12,740 bases of DNA from Planctomycetota bacterium (GTDB lineage Bacteria; Planctomycetota; Phycisphaerae; Phycisphaerales; Phycisphaeraceae). The number at the start of each line of letters is the position of its first letter. Position 1 is the first letter of the stretch. The translations under genes were made by a program, and so were the position numbers. Below the pieces are notes generated by a model. It saw nothing but the letters and a program-made list of their open reading frames with translations, was not told the origin of the DNA and made no database searches. The stretch lies in NCBI GenBank assembly GCA_029267795.1, contig JAJUHR010000020.1, positions 1-12,740 of the forward strand. The letters are read 5' to 3'. Below, one piece after another: positions 12,473 through 12,740 of this stretch.

Positions 12473-12740
12473 ATGACTTTTCGGCTCTTCCCGCGCGGGC
12501 TCGGCCGCACGTGGGTCGGCTGCCTCAGCCTGGCCATCGCGATGGGTATCCGGTCAAGCGCCTGCGCCGAACCCTCCGCAGCCTCGTCTGGTGAAGCGGG
12601 GCCCCAAGCCCCGTACCGTGTGCTGCAGGATCGGCCGGACCGCCTCATGGTTGAACTGCCCAACCGCTTGATCGTGATCGCGCAAGAGCTCCACGCCGCC
12701 CCCGTGGTGTCTGTGCAAGTCTGGGTGAAGACCGGCTCGA
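12473..12740 (+). CDS. Secreted M16-family zinc peptidase, N-terminal part only
   Basis: The frame opens at ATG 12473 and runs off the right edge after 89 codons. Residues 1-32 look like a Sec signal peptide: basic residues R4, R8 and R12, then a hydrophobic core at about 13-25, then SSACAEP, with cleavage probably after ACA at 30-32. A linker follows, then ELPNRLIVIAQELHAAPVVS at 61-80 and VQVWVKTGS at 81-89. This is the usual beginning of M16 (insulinase/pitrilysin-like) peptidases, just before the zinc motif HxxEH, which would lie beyond the window. The cysteine at 31 is not in a clear lipobox. Such proteins are commonly found in pairs in Gram-negative periplasms, so a second M16 gene downstream would be typical. 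It is divergent from the methyltransferase and shows no functional tie to the acyl-transfer genes. Confidence 0.8.
   Translation, partial: MTFRLFPRGLGRTWVGCLSLAIAMGIRSSACAEPSAASSGEAGPQAPYRVLQDRPDRLMVELPNRLIVIAQELHAAPVVSVQVWVKTGS

Noticed and set aside
1..12740. CRISPR arrays, tRNA or rRNA genes, insertion sequences, phage genes
   Set aside because: Reading both strands, I found no short regularly spaced repeats, no tRNA-like cloverleaf, no transposase frame and no terminal inverted repeats. The only long repeats are the paralogous MBOAT segments.

Overview
The window is GC-rich, bacterial, and almost entirely coding on the minus strand. Neither the taxon nor the replicon can be fixed from the sequence. 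Large fused MBOAT-SGNH membrane proteins, together with a secreted M16 peptidase, fit an environmental Gram-negative such as a planctomycete, but that is an impression and not a demonstration.

Layout in the direction of transcription (right to left). At the far right, a secreted M16-type zinc peptidase starts on the plus strand (12473 to the edge). Divergent from it is a class I SAM methyltransferase (12235 to 11444). After a 327-base gap with a good -10 box come three large paralogous membrane proteins, each an MBOAT O-acyltransferase domain fused to a C-terminal SGNH/AlgX-DltD-like domain. They are copy 3 (11116-8444), copy 2 (about 8218-5462) and copy 1 (5164-2483). Copies 3 and 2 are separated by an AT-rich 225-base gap. 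From copy 2 leftward the genes are packed like one operon: MBOAT copy 2, carrier protein B (5440-5177), MBOAT copy 1, carrier protein A (2479-2216), a stand-alone amino-acid adenylation enzyme (2208-643), and a flavin-dependent halogenase-like protein (572 to the left edge, truncated by the window).

The central interpretation is as follows. The adenylation enzyme has a binding-pocket code that reads D-L-L-Y-F-A-L-V-C-K. This is one residue from the code I recall for L-proline-activating enzymes of pyrrole-2-carboxylate pathways (PltF, RedM, CloN4 type). The first gene past it resembles PltA, the halogenase that chlorinates pyrrolyl groups on a carrier protein. So the operon should load proline, and perhaps make (halo)pyrrolyl thioesters, on small carrier proteins. 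The remaining genes are Dlt-like. In D-alanylation of teichoic acids, DltA charges DltC, and DltB (MBOAT) with DltD (SGNH) passes the acyl group outward across the membrane. Here MBOAT and SGNH are fused and sit beside the carriers. The working hypothesis is a system that makes a prolyl or (halo)pyrrolyl thioester in the cytoplasm and transfers it through an MBOAT-SGNH protein to an extracytoplasmic acceptor, such as a surface glycan, lipid or secreted metabolite. No such combination is known to me as a described system.

What the window does not contain matters as much. There is no prolyl-carrier dehydrogenase (PltE/RedW type), thioesterase, flavin reductase or phosphopantetheinyl transferase. 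The dehydrogenase would be expected just past the left edge if the pyrrole model is right. The methyltransferase and the M16 peptidase have no evident link to the system.
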